A program made the position numbers and the translations under genes. The notes beneath the pieces were generated by a model. It had not been told where the DNA came from, ran no database searches, and saw only the letters and a program-made list of their open reading frames with translations. From Verrucomicrobiaceae bacterium (lineage in GTDB: Bacteria > Verrucomicrobiota > Verrucomicrobiia > Verrucomicrobiales > Verrucomicrobiaceae), in contig CANNQP010000018.1 of NCBI GenBank assembly GCA_947507875.1, positions 1-64,000 of the forward strand: a stretch of 64,000 bases of DNA, in the 5' to 3' direction. How positions within the stretch are numbered: position 1 is the first letter of the stretch; every line of letters begins with the position of its first letter. This document shows positions 18,003 to 27,902 of the stretch, one piece after another.

Positions 18003-18407
18003 ATGCCTTCTCAAGCCTTCCTTCTCGGCCAAGCCTTTCTTCAGGAAAATGCCACAAAGCCTGGTGTCATGACCACAGCTAGTGGCTTGCAATACCTCGT
18101 GCTGCAGGAGGGTTCGGGCAAACATCCGAGAAAAACAGACACCGTTGTGGTGAACTACCGCGGCACTCTCCTGAACGGGGTCGAGTTTGACAGCAGCTAT
18201 CTTGCTGGGCGTGAACCGGCGGAGTTTCCGCTGAACCGTGTGATCAAGGGGTGGACAGAGGGCCTGCAACTCATGAAGGAAGGTGCCAAGTTCCGATTTT
18301 TCATTCCTTCAAACCTAGCCTACGGCTCTAGGGGCGCGGGTCTGGACATCGGCCCAGACGAGACGCTGATCTTCGAAGTGGAGTTGTTGAAAGTCTGGGA
18401 AGACTGA
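18003..18407 (+). CDS. FKBP-type peptidyl-prolyl isomerase
   Basis: A 134-residue enzyme that catalyses cis-trans isomerisation of prolyl bonds. After a short N-terminal piece (QAFLLGQAFLQENATKPGV) comes the FKBP domain with TASGLQYLVLQEGSG, VVVNYRGTLLNGVEFDSSY, VIKGWTEGLQLMKEGAKFRF and IPSNLAYGSRGAG, as in FkpA/Mip-type FKBPs. There is no convincing signal peptide from the ATG at 18003, nor from an in-frame upstream start at 17946, so it may be cytoplasmic although relatives are often periplasmic. It looks like a truncated Mip-type protein lacking most of the dimerisation helix. It is convergent with the PHP gene. Confidence 0.88.
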   Translation: MPSQAFLLGQAFLQENATKPGVMTTASGLQYLVLQEGSGKHPRKTDTVVVNYRGTLLNGVEFDSSYLAGREPAEFPLNRVIKGWTEGLQLMKEGAKFRFFIPSNLAYGSRGAGLDIGPDETLIFEVELLKVWED

Positions 18408-18425
18408 GCTGATGTCGGTTGACCG

Positions 18426-19865
18426 TCAGGCATTCGCATCGGCTGCCTTTTTGATGCTTGAGATCACGTCGCTGATTTTTAGATCGATACGCTGACGCTT
18501 CTTGAAGTAGCTGACTTCTTCGTAGCCGGCTTCGACTAGATTGTTCAGCGCCGTGACAAAATGCTCTCCCACGCGCGGGGCTTTGTGGGCATCGCTACCA
18601 ATGACAACCGGGATTTTACGCTCCGCCATCATGCGCAGCATTTCATTGCCAGGGTTCATCTCGCTGTAGCTCTTGTTCAGGCCCGAGGTATTCAGCTCCA
18701 TGGCCACACCGGTCTTTGCGATACGGTCCAGGACCGAGGCGACCGTGTTTTTGATGATGGCAAAGCACCAGCTGTCTGGGTGATAGTTTTTCACCAGATC
18801 CGGGTGAGCGACGCAGTCATAAAGACCGGTTTCTGCGCTGACCGCCAGATGGTCAAAGTAAGTGCGGCGGAAGCCCTCAATGGTGCCCTGCTCAAACTTA
18901 TTCAGGTACTCCTTAGCCTGCCAGTGTAGCCCGCCTAGGCAGTAGTCGAACTCAGCCCGCTGATGCAGGCCTTCGATGTATTTTTCATAGCCAGGAAAGA
19001 ACTCGCTCTCGATACCGAGGCAGACATCCAGCTTGCCGGCGTAGGCTTCTTTTGCTCGCTGAACGAGGGATAGGTAGAGATCGAATTCGCCCTCTGCCAT
19101 GCGCACGGTAGGCCAAAAGCCATCTGGCATCGGGCAATGGCAGGTGAAGATGATGCCCTTCAGCCCTGCTTTGACACCCTGGGCACAGTATTCTTCAGGC
19201 TCACCCCAGGCATGCTTGCACAGCGGGGTGTGCATGTGAGAGTCGTAGTAAAGCGCACCTGATTTGGTTGCCACGGGTTTCTCGGTGGAGATGACGGGCG
19301 GCTTGGGCGGGGCAATCGGCTCTCCTGCGGTGACGGCCAGCACGGACTTGGCAGCAGCGGATTTGGCAGCAGCTTTCGTCGAAGGAGCTGGGACAGATTT
19401 GGTTGAAGGCGCGACCCCTTTTTCGGCAGCTGCAACCCCAGCGGGAACGGGGTTAGGGGCGACCGGGTTTGGTTTTGGGGTGGCGACTTTTTTGGCAGGT
19501 GCTGCCGGGGCGGGAGCCACTGCCTTTTTCACTGGCTGAGCAGGAGGCTTCTTCGTCGGGGGAAGGGGGGGCACGCTTTTGGATGCCGGAGTTGGCTTTT
19601 TTTTGACGGCCTGACTCGGGGCTGCCTTTTTCACCGGTGCTTTCGTGCCTCCTTTGGCCGCGGGCTTCTTTTGAGGTGCCTTTTTCGCAGGAGCGGGCTT
19701 CGCGACAGTCCTGGGCTTTTTCTTGGCCACTGGGATTGTTTTTTTCACCGGGGCTTTAGCCGCAGATTTGCCTTTCGGCTTCGGAGCCGGTTTCGCGGCG
19801 GGTTTGCGTGAAGCTGTCTTTGCGGCAGCCTTGGCCTTTTTGTTCTGGGTTTTGCTTTTGCTCAC
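18426..19865 (-). CDS. PHP-domain phosphatase with a histone-H1-like N-terminal tail
   Basis: A 479-residue protein with two very different halves. Residues 1-205 are almost entirely Lys, Ala and Pro (for example KPAPKPKGKSAAKAPVKK and KKAPQKKPAAKGG), like bacterial histone-H1-like proteins. Residues 210-470 form a PHP domain: YYDSHMHTPLCKHA (metal-binding His), TCHCP, GIESEFFPG, LGGLHW, VAHPDL, MELNTSG and GSDAHKA, matching histidinol-phosphatase HisK/PHP. The enzyme would hydrolyse a phosphomonoester, histidinol phosphate by analogy. The tail should bind nucleic acid or polyanions. The start is a GTG at 19865 overlapping the stop of the upstream small membrane gene (GTGA). No other histidine genes are nearby, so the substrate is uncertain. 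Confidence 0.85.
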   Translation of the reverse strand: MSKSKTQNKKAKAAAKTASRKPAAKPAPKPKGKSAAKAPVKKTIPVAKKKPRTVAKPAPAKKAPQKKPAAKGGTKAPVKKAAPSQAVKKKPTPASKSVPPLPPTKKPPAQPVKKAVAPAPAAPAKKVATPKPNPVAPNPVPAGVAAAEKGVAPSTKSVPAPSTKAAAKSAAAKSVLAVTAGEPIAPPKPPVISTEKPVATKSGALYYDSHMHTPLCKHAWGEPEEYCAQGVKAGLKGIIFTCHCPMPDGFWPTVRMAEGEFDLYLSLVQRAKEAYAGKLDVCLGIESEFFPGYEKYIEGLHQRAEFDYCLGGLHWQAKEYLNKFEQGTIEGFRRTYFDHLAVSAETGLYDCVAHPDLVKNYHPDSWCFAIIKNTVASVLDRIAKTGVAMELNTSGLNKSYSEMNPGNEMLRMMAERKIPVVIGSDAHKAPRVGEHFVTALNNLVEAGYEEVSYFKKRQRIDLKISDVISSIKKAADANA

Positions 19866-20113
19866 GTAGGGTTCCTCCCGGGTATTGGATGCTCAGCCTG
19901 CCTTCCTGGTCCGCTCGTGCCCTCGGCATTTCCTTCGAAATGCTGAGGTGCAGTGCGCGGACCGATCTGGTCCACTTCAGTGATGAGCACATAGATGACG
20001 GACGCAACGGTCAAGACCAAAGTCATGCATCCCGTGAATTTCGCGGCTAGCGCTAAAATCTTATGTCGCCGCCTGAGGCGTGCGGAGAGGGGCTTGATGG
20101 TGTGAGCACTCAT
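19862..20113 (-). CDS. Small single-pass membrane protein coupled to the PHP gene
   Basis: An 83-residue frame that I judge real although I recognise no family. It has a strongly basic N-terminus (KPLSARLRRRHK), one hydrophobic helix (about residues 27-46, FTGCMTLVLTVASVIYVLI) and a polar C-terminal tail. By the positive-inside rule the N-terminus is cytoplasmic. Its stop overlaps the GTG start of the PHP/H1-like gene, and it begins 19 bp after tRNA-Thr on the same strand, so the three may form one transcript. There is no good ribosome-binding site before its ATG, which is the main reason for doubt. Confidence 0.55.
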   Translation of the reverse strand: MSAHTIKPLSARLRRRHKILALAAKFTGCMTLVLTVASVIYVLITEVDQIGPRTAPQHFEGNAEGTSGPGRQAEHPIPGRNPT

Positions 20114-20131
20114 GGCCGTGGGTCAGTCTGC

Positions 20132-20206
20132 TGGAGCCGAAGGCGGGAATCGAACCCGCGACCCGCGCATTACGAATGCGCTGCTCTACCGCTGAGCTAC
20201 TTCGGC
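20132..20206 (-). tRNA. tRNA-Thr (anticodon CGT)
   Basis: A complete cloverleaf reads on the minus strand. The acceptor stem GCCGAAG pairs with CTTCGGC; the D arm contains AGCTCAGCGGTAGAGC; the anticodon stem GCGCA/TGCGC encloses TTCGTAA, giving anticodon CGT (threonine, ACG codons); the T arm has GGGTTCGATTCCC. The discriminator is T and CCA is encoded at 20132-20134. The body without CCA is 72 nt. Confidence 0.97.
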
Positions 20207-20234
20207 CTTTGCGAAGGAAAAACGCCGGATTTGC

Positions 20235-20262
20235 TCTATATCTGCCCGCCAAGCTTTGTCAT
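20235..20262 (-). promoter_or_regulatory. Sigma-70-like promoter of tRNA-Thr
   Basis: On the minus strand ATGACA (five of six matches to the -35 consensus, 20257-20262) is separated by 16 bp from TATAGA (four of six matches to -10, 20235-20240). The -10 ends 28 bp before the tRNA 5' end, leaving room for a short 5' leader. It is the best promoter match I see by eye in the window. Confidence 0.5.
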
Positions 20263-20356
20263 ACGCTTTCTGCAAAACCGGATTTTTTTCCCGGCTGGTT
20301 AGGCGCCGTGGTGGAATTTTGGCTTTAGACAAAGCGTTATTCATGCTGGATCCACC

Positions 20357-20557
20357 ATGCTTTTTCTGACCCCGCCCTCCACGCCTTATGCCGAATTCCA
20401 GGCAGAATTGGCGGAAATCCACCGCCACAAGTGGCTCGTCAGTGAGAAAGAAGGACGCGATGTCGGCTTCGAACGTGCCCTGACCGAATGGGTCGAGCTC
20501 TATCGGGAAAAGTGGCGTCGAGCCAGGGAACTGGCCCAACAGACCAAGGGCGTGTGA
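20357..20557 (+). CDS. Small DUF4032-like protein
   Basis: A 66-residue soluble protein. The segment HKWLVSEKEGRDVGFERALT followed by a Trp matches the short conserved motif H-[K/R]-W-x2-SE-x2-GRDVG that I associate with DUF4032-type domains found as short free-standing proteins and at the end of longer ones. Function is unknown. It starts at the ATG at 20357, has no signal or membrane segment, and is convergent with glpX 15 bp away. The motif and the clean frame support it as real. Confidence 0.65.
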   Translation: MLFLTPPSTPYAEFQAELAEIHRHKWLVSEKEGRDVGFERALTEWVELYREKWRRARELAQQTKGV

Positions 20558-20572
20558 GTTGGCCTGGAGCCA

Positions 20573-21643
20573 TCAGCATGGCGGTTGCGAATCGCCACGC
20601 AAAGGCACCACTTTGCGATCTAGGTCATGACTGGCATGAATCCGCCGCACCGTGCCGCTGCGTGCCCGCATGAGGATGCTCCAGGTCTCGACCCGGCGTC
20701 CGATCATGCGCACGCCAGGCAGCAGCGGGCTATCGCTAATGCCCGTCGCACAAAAGAGGGCACTCTCGCCCTGCACGAGGTCATCGCTGCGCCACAGCGC
20801 GGACATTTCCTCGGGCCCGACCTCAGACGCGACTTGGGCGCGGTGCGTTTCATCATGGAACCACATGCGCACGTCCATGTCGCCTCCCAGGCACTTCAGT
20901 GCGGCAGCGGCTAGCACGGCTTCTGGGCTGCCGCCCATGCCGACGTACAGATCCACTCCGCTCTGCGGCAGGGAAGGGGCGACCGCTGCGGTGATGTCGC
21001 CATCGGTAATCATGCGCAGCGCGGCTCCGGTTTGTCTGACCTGCTGAATGATGCCTGCGTGACGGGGACGGTCCATCGTGACCACCACCACATCCCGCAC
21101 GTGCTTGTCCAAGACCTCTGCCACGAGCTTGATGACCTCTCCCAGCGGACGATCCAGCAGGGGATCCCCCCCGCTGCCTTGGATGGCTTTTCGCACCGCA
21201 GGCCCATAAGCCAGCTTGTGGCTGTAAAAGCTCGGGATGTTTTTCATCCCACACGGTGCGCCCTCAGGCACCTGAGCCGCTGCCATCACGGAGATGCTGT
21301 TCGGTGTGCCTTTGGCGATGTTGGTGGTGCCGTCGATGGGATCAAGCGCGATGTCAAAACGCGGCGCTCCTGGCTTCCAAGTGCCCAGGTGTTCGCCGAC
21401 AAAGATGCCCGGCGCGTTGTCCTTGATGCCCTCGCCAATGACCACTTTGCCGCAGATGTCGAGTATATCAAAGACGCCATAGATCGCCTCGCAGGCGGCT
21501 GCATCGGCCAGTTCTTTTTCCCCACGACCAAGCCAATGTACCGCCTGAAGCGCTGCATTCTCCGTGGCGCGCACGAATTCAAACTCAAGCAAGCGTTCAA
21601 GGTCCAGGGGACTGCGCAGAGGAGGAAGACCGGTCGGATTCAT
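20573..21643 (-). CDS. glpX: Class II fructose-1,6-bisphosphatase GlpX
   Basis: A 356-residue enzyme converting fructose 1,6-bisphosphate to fructose 6-phosphate in gluconeogenesis and related sugar-phosphate cycles. It starts with the family's RATENAALQAVHWLGRGEK. The metal-binding sites include GEGIKDNAP and DPIDGTTNIAKG, followed by MDRPRH, RMITDGDI, GMGGSPEAVLAAAALKCLGG and ATGISDSPLLPGVR, all typical of GlpX. The usual first motif is GEGERDEAP, so IKDN is a local variant around intact acidic residues. Bifunctional (sedoheptulose) activity occurs in some relatives but cannot be judged here. Confidence 0.95.
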   Translation of the reverse strand: MNPTGLPPLRSPLDLERLLEFEFVRATENAALQAVHWLGRGEKELADAAACEAIYGVFDILDICGKVVIGEGIKDNAPGIFVGEHLGTWKPGAPRFDIALDPIDGTTNIAKGTPNSISVMAAAQVPEGAPCGMKNIPSFYSHKLAYGPAVRKAIQGSGGDPLLDRPLGEVIKLVAEVLDKHVRDVVVVTMDRPRHAGIIQQVRQTGAALRMITDGDITAAVAPSLPQSGVDLYVGMGGSPEAVLAAAALKCLGGDMDVRMWFHDETHRAQVASEVGPEEMSALWRSDDLVQGESALFCATGISDSPLLPGVRMIGRRVETWSILMRARSGTVRRIHASHDLDRKVVPLRGDSQPPC

Positions 21644-21812
21644 GAAGGGCGGTGGTTGGATTGGAGCCGTCTAGAAGAAGCGCAAAGAACTCCCTTTGGG
21701 AAGAGCGGGCAATCGGTCTTGATCAAAAATCCGCTGTCCGCTCCGTCCACTTCAGCTACTGCCAGTTCGGGGGTCATGGAAGAAAGGGGCGCTCCTGCGC
21801 GTTCGAGCTGCT

Positions 21813-22790
21813 GTGAAATTCCCTCCTTTTGGCCATCTGTTGCTCGCACTCATCGGCACCTCGCTTGCCCTTGCTCAGACCCCACCGTCCCGAGTAACAG
21901 TCCCGGCTCCGGCCAAGCCCAAGGTCAGCCGTCCTCCCACTCACGCGAATGTCGCCTATGGCGCTCACGAGCGTCAGGTGCTCGACTTTTATCAAGCCAG
22001 CTCGGCCAAGCCTACCCCTCTGCTTTTTTTCATCCATGGGGGTGGTTGGGTCACAGGAGACAAAGCCAACCCGGGTGAGCTCGAGACCTGCCTTCGTGCG
22101 GGCATCTCCGTCGTGTCCATCAACTACCGCTACGCCTGGCAGGCGCAGCTGGCCGGTGTCATGCCGCCCGTGCAGTGGCCGCTGGAAGATGCCGCCCGCG
22201 CGCTGCAATTCGTCCGCAGCAAAGCTCGTGAATGGAACCTGGATAAGCAACGCATCGCTGCCAGTGGCGGCTCTGCTGGTGCCTGCAGCAGCCTTTACCT
22301 CGCTTTTCATGACGACCTCGCTGACCCCACCAGCCCTGATCCCATCGCCCGCGAATCCACGCGGCTCTGGTGCGCTGCGGTCAATGGTGCGCAGACCTCC
22401 CTCGATCCCAAGCAGCTCATCGAATGGACCCCGAACAGCCGCTACGGCGGTCATGCCTTCGGCTTCATGGACCCCAACAATCTCAAAACGCGTGACACAC
22501 GCTTCGCGGAGTTTTTGGCGAAGCGCGAATCCGTGCTGAAGTGGATTCAAACGTATTCGCCCTACGAACACGTCAGCGCAGGTGACCCACCCGTTTACCT
22601 TCGTTACAATGACCAGCCTGCTCTCGGCCAGCCGCAAAAAGATCCCACGCACACCTCGAACTACGGCCTCCCGCTTCAGGCACACTGCCGCCAACTCGGC
22701 GTCGAATGCGAACTCGCCTACCCCGGAGCCCCTGACGTCAAACACCGCACCCTCGCCGATTTCCTCATCGCCCGACTCCTAGCTCCCTGA
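21813..22790 (+). CDS. Exported alpha/beta hydrolase (esterase/lipase-like)
   Basis: A 325-residue protein with a signal peptide (MKFPPFGHLLLALIGTSLALAQ) and a carboxylesterase fold. The oxyanion-hole motif is HGGGWVTGDK, the nucleophile elbow is ASGGSAGACSS with the catalytic Ser, and a C-terminal His candidate is in DVKHRTL. This is the hormone-sensitive-lipase/BD-FAE type, acting on short-chain or carbohydrate esters. PVC genomes hold many such secreted esterases, often for deacetylating polysaccharides; the substrate here is unknown. An antisense frame covers almost the same span but lacks any domain. Confidence 0.88.
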   Translation: MKFPPFGHLLLALIGTSLALAQTPPSRVTVPAPAKPKVSRPPTHANVAYGAHERQVLDFYQASSAKPTPLLFFIHGGGWVTGDKANPGELETCLRAGISVVSINYRYAWQAQLAGVMPPVQWPLEDAARALQFVRSKAREWNLDKQRIAASGGSAGACSSLYLAFHDDLADPTSPDPIARESTRLWCAAVNGAQTSLDPKQLIEWTPNSRYGGHAFGFMDPNNLKTRDTRFAEFLAKRESVLKWIQTYSPYEHVSAGDPPVYLRYNDQPALGQPQKDPTHTSNYGLPLQAHCRQLGVECELAYPGAPDVKHRTLADFLIARLLAP

Positions 22791-22795
22791 AGCAG

Positions 22796-22856
22796 CATAG
22801 CGCAGCCCGGTGAAGTCGTTCAGCACCTCGCGGCTTGACCGTCGGTCCGCCGCCGC
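22796..22856 (-). pseudogene. Remnant of a second fic gene
   Basis: This 61-bp stretch matches 23671-23731 inside the intact fic gene at about 55 of 61 positions. Translated on the minus strand it reads AAADRRSSREVLNDFTGLRY, against AAADRRSSREVLNYFAGLRY in the intact protein. Nothing either side matches Fic. It is most simply a leftover of a duplicated or recombined fic copy just downstream of the surviving one. Confidence 0.7.
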
Positions 22857-22948
22857 GTGCATGGGCGCGGGCACTTCGGTGTCGGTGTGGACCTATTTCA
22901 GCAGGCGATTAATGACGGTTTATTACCGTGTTAATGACGAGCTGGCTT

Positions 22949-23953
22949 CTACTTCTTCAGTGAGTAGCGCCCAGTCTTCTTGCCTCCGGTTCTCTCGATC
23001 AACCCGGCGTCGAGGAGTGGTTGCAGCAGGCCCATGGCACCTTGCCTGGAGACGCCGAGGGTTTCCCAAAGTTCGGAAGGGGCCATGCTGCCGTGGTCGG
23101 CGAGCAGTTTGAGCAGTTGCTCCTGCCGAGGGCGAAGCACGAGTTTTCCGGGTGACTGGCGGCTGATGCTTTGCACGCGCAGCCAGGTGCGCTCCAGCGT
23201 CTGTCGCAGGCCGACGGCGCAGTATTCCAGCCAGCCGGAGAGGTCTTCCCCGGCCAGTCGGACCGCATCGAGGGCACGATAGTAGCCCGGGCGGTCTTCC
23301 CAGAAGTATTCGTCCACGCTGAAGATGTGATGGCTGTCGAAGCCGCGGCGATACAGCTCCCACAGGCCCAGCGCACGGCCCGTGCGTCCGTTGCCATCGG
23401 CGAAGGGATGGATGTGCTCGAACTGGTAGTGCAGAATCGCCGAGCTGAGCACCGGAGACAGCCCGGTGGCCTTCGTGTTCCACCAGTCGAGCAGTTCAAA
23501 CATCAGCCCGGAAACATCCGCCGCCGGTGGAGGCACATGACGGCCCACGCGCACGGCGATGCTGCGGTAGCGGCCCGCCTCGCCCTGGTCCATGACGCTG
23601 TCGGCCAGCAGGCGATGCAGTTCAAAGAGGTCCTCATGCCGGATTTTCTTCTTCCGGGCATTCTTTTCGACATACCGCAGCCCGGCGAAGTAGTTCAGCA
23701 CCTCGCGGCTCGATCGGCGGTCCGCCGCCGCCAGCTCGCGGCCTTCCTCAAGCGCCCGCACCTGCTCTAGGGTCAGCGGATTGCCCTCAATCGCCGTGGA
23801 GGCATGGCCGTTGCGAGTTCGCGTGTCTTTCTGCAACGCCGGAATCCACGACACCGATACCGCCGCGCCCTGAATGCGTTCCCGGAGCACCGCGATCTCC
23901 TCCACCAACGAAAGCAGGCGGGCGCTGATGGTGAATTGCGGTTCGTAAGCCAT
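22949..23953 (-). CDS. Fic-family AMPylator-type protein
   Basis: A 334-residue protein with a Fic domain and a C-terminal winged helix. The core motif HPFADGNGRTGR near residue 190 has the catalytic His and the phosphate-binding loop intact. An N-terminal STAIEGN (about residue 53) fits the inhibitory (S/T)xxxE(G/N) helix, placing it with class II, self-inhibited Fic proteins. The C-terminus (about 265-330) reads PRQEQLLKLLADHGSMAPSE and GVSRQGAMGLLQPLLDAG, a helix-turn-helix. Fic enzymes usually transfer AMP to a Ser/Thr/Tyr hydroxyl of a target. The target is unknown; no separate antitoxin is visible, in keeping with the internal inhibitory helix. Confidence 0.92.
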   Translation of the reverse strand: MAYEPQFTISARLLSLVEEIAVLRERIQGAAVSVSWIPALQKDTRTRNGHASTAIEGNPLTLEQVRALEEGRELAAADRRSSREVLNYFAGLRYVEKNARKKKIRHEDLFELHRLLADSVMDQGEAGRYRSIAVRVGRHVPPPAADVSGLMFELLDWWNTKATGLSPVLSSAILHYQFEHIHPFADGNGRTGRALGLWELYRRGFDSHHIFSVDEYFWEDRPGYYRALDAVRLAGEDLSGWLEYCAVGLRQTLERTWLRVQSISRQSPGKLVLRPRQEQLLKLLADHGSMAPSELWETLGVSRQGAMGLLQPLLDAGLIERTGGKKTGRYSLKK

Positions 23954-24101
23954 GAGAATAAGTCAACCATAAGTCAAGTTGTGAGTCAAGTGGTTGCCCA
24001 GAGAGGTCTGGTCTTTTGACGTGCTAGCACCATCAACGGAACGTGGCTGGAACTTAACAGCAGACATTGCATCTCAGGATTTACAGCGAATCTGTCATCA
24101 T

Positions 24102-24986
24102 ATGAATTCCAACAGACCAATGCTGGCGGATGCGGAGAGTGATCGTGATTTTCACATCGCGCTCCACAACATCGTTACTGTCTCAAACAGCATGAACGAC
24201 AAAGACACGGATCGAGTCGGTATGTTGTCGAGTCAGTTGCTTCTACAGTGTGCCATCACTGGCATTACGATTGGAAGTCTGATCCGCCCTGTATCTCATG
24301 AAGGTTTCGGCGACCTGCCGAAACAGTTCACGGTAGTGGATATCCCATCGCTAGCGATATTGACTCGCGGAGTTCTGGAAACCTTTTTGGTTCACCACCA
24401 TGTCTGTGTGCAGCAAGTGAGCACCGAGGAGCGGGAGTATCGTCTGCTTTGGTGGGATTGGCATGACGTGTCTGAACGAATCAATTCGCTTGAAGGTATT
24501 GGCTCAAAAGCCCCCAAACTCAGCGTGTTAAAAAAGCGACGGGATAAGCTGAAAATCACTTTGATGAACCATCCATGGCATGGACGGCAATCCTCAACAA
24601 AGCACGGCAAAAGTTTGTTCGACGACTTCACAAAAAACAAACCGCCGAAGGATGCTTTCTTGGCTACAAAGTCTGAAATGGCGAAGGCTTCAGGAATTCA
24701 TCCCACCCAGCATTGGATTATCTACAAGAGTCTTTCTCAATACGCACACGCTCAGCCAGTCGCAGTTTCCACTCTTCTCGGCTTATCGAAAGACAGTCCT
24801 GACTTGCAGATGTACGTTCGACCGCTGGCTCGATATGCCACTTCATATCTGCTTTTGATACTTCGAGATTTTCTGAAGCTCTTCCCACAGGCGCGAAGCT
24901 TGGTTAATCAAGACTTCGAACGCCTAGAACAGATATGGACTGGAGTCCACGCAAGTGACCTCAAGTCAGTGAAAACGTTTCCGTGA
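24102..24986 (+). CDS. Unrecognised helical protein (DUF5677-like?)
   Basis: A 294-residue protein from the ATG at 24102; a TTG at 23994 would add 36 residues but lies next to the divergent fic start. It is mostly helical. An R-G-V-L-E-T-F motif (about residue 120) and a later YKSLSQYAHAQP recall DUF5677-type proteins, in which a conserved Glu and a Y-x-x-x-S...H segment lie in paired helices, but I cannot confirm this. Its lower GC and different codon use compared with glpX and idh suggest recent acquisition. It has no signal peptide or clear transmembrane helix. Divergent from fic, it may belong to the same accessory insert. Confidence 0.7.
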   Translation: MNSNRPMLADAESDRDFHIALHNIVTVSNSMNDKDTDRVGMLSSQLLLQCAITGITIGSLIRPVSHEGFGDLPKQFTVVDIPSLAILTRGVLETFLVHHHVCVQQVSTEEREYRLLWWDWHDVSERINSLEGIGSKAPKLSVLKKRRDKLKITLMNHPWHGRQSSTKHGKSLFDDFTKNKPPKDAFLATKSEMAKASGIHPTQHWIIYKSLSQYAHAQPVAVSTLLGLSKDSPDLQMYVRPLARYATSYLLLILRDFLKLFPQARSLVNQDFERLEQIWTGVHASDLKSVKTFP

Positions 24987-24996
24987 TTTAATCGCC

Positions 24997-27225
<2,229 letters not shown>

Positions 27226-27386
27226 TCAGTGGTAGAAAGGCCAATCCCAGGGTCAAGGCACTTCACGACGGACACTCAACCGGGGGTCGGCGCTTGCGAG
27301 TGGCGATTCATTTCAAGGTCAAACGAAGCAGCACGGCCTAGCCAGTTTGAAGTCGTGAGGCAAACGCTGTTTTGTCCCATCGTGTT

Positions 27387-27827
27387 TCATTCTTCACCGC
27401 TCAGGATGACACTGCCGGTGGCAAGTGTGGAGCCATCGATCCTTGTGATTTCGCCACTGATTTGCACGAGGCCTGGCATCACTGCATCTTGCTTGGCATG
27501 AATGAGCATGGTTTCACCTGGCGTGATGCTGCCGAGAATTTTGAACTGTCGCACAGCGGTTAGGCGCACGTTTTGCAGGGGATGGTTAGCTCGTGAGCTT
27601 TGCGCAAGCACGCCTCCGAGCTGAGCGAGCGACTCGATCATGATGACACCGGGCAGAAGGGGATGGCCAGGAAAGTGTCCACTCAGAAAGGCTTCGTCTC
27701 CTTTCAAGGTCCACCGTGCGGAGGCAGAGCTGCCAGGGATCAATTCGGTGAGTGCATCGAGAAATCGAAATGAAGGACCGTGGGGCAGGGCGGAAAGCGC
27801 CTGGAAATGCTCGGGGGTCTGCGACAT
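27387..27827 (-). CDS. FabZ-like 3-hydroxyacyl-ACP dehydratase
   Basis: A 146-residue hot-dog-fold protein starting at the ATG at 27827. The signature SGHFPGHPLLPGVIMIESLA contains the catalytic His and the conserved Glu of FabZ. It would dehydrate 3-hydroxyacyl-ACP in fatty-acid synthesis. The rest of the fatty-acid operon is absent and it is divergent from a PlsC-type acyltransferase 75 bp away, so it may be a second copy serving a specialised lipid. LpxA-linked fabZ genes look different in context. Confidence 0.85.
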   Translation of the reverse strand: MSQTPEHFQALSALPHGPSFRFLDALTELIPGSSASARWTLKGDEAFLSGHFPGHPLLPGVIMIESLAQLGGVLAQSSRANHPLQNVRLTAVRQFKILGSITPGETMLIHAKQDAVMPGLVQISGEITRIDGSTLATGSVILSGEE

Positions 27828-27902
27828 GATGAGAAAAGATGATGCAATGAAGTTCCATCCTGACAACCACGGGCAGATCAACCACGACCAAACTTTTACC
27901 TG

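Noticed and set aside
21774..22745. 323-codon minus-strand frame opposite the esterase
   Set aside because: The plus strand has a signal peptide, HGGGW and GGSAG motifs; the minus frame has none.
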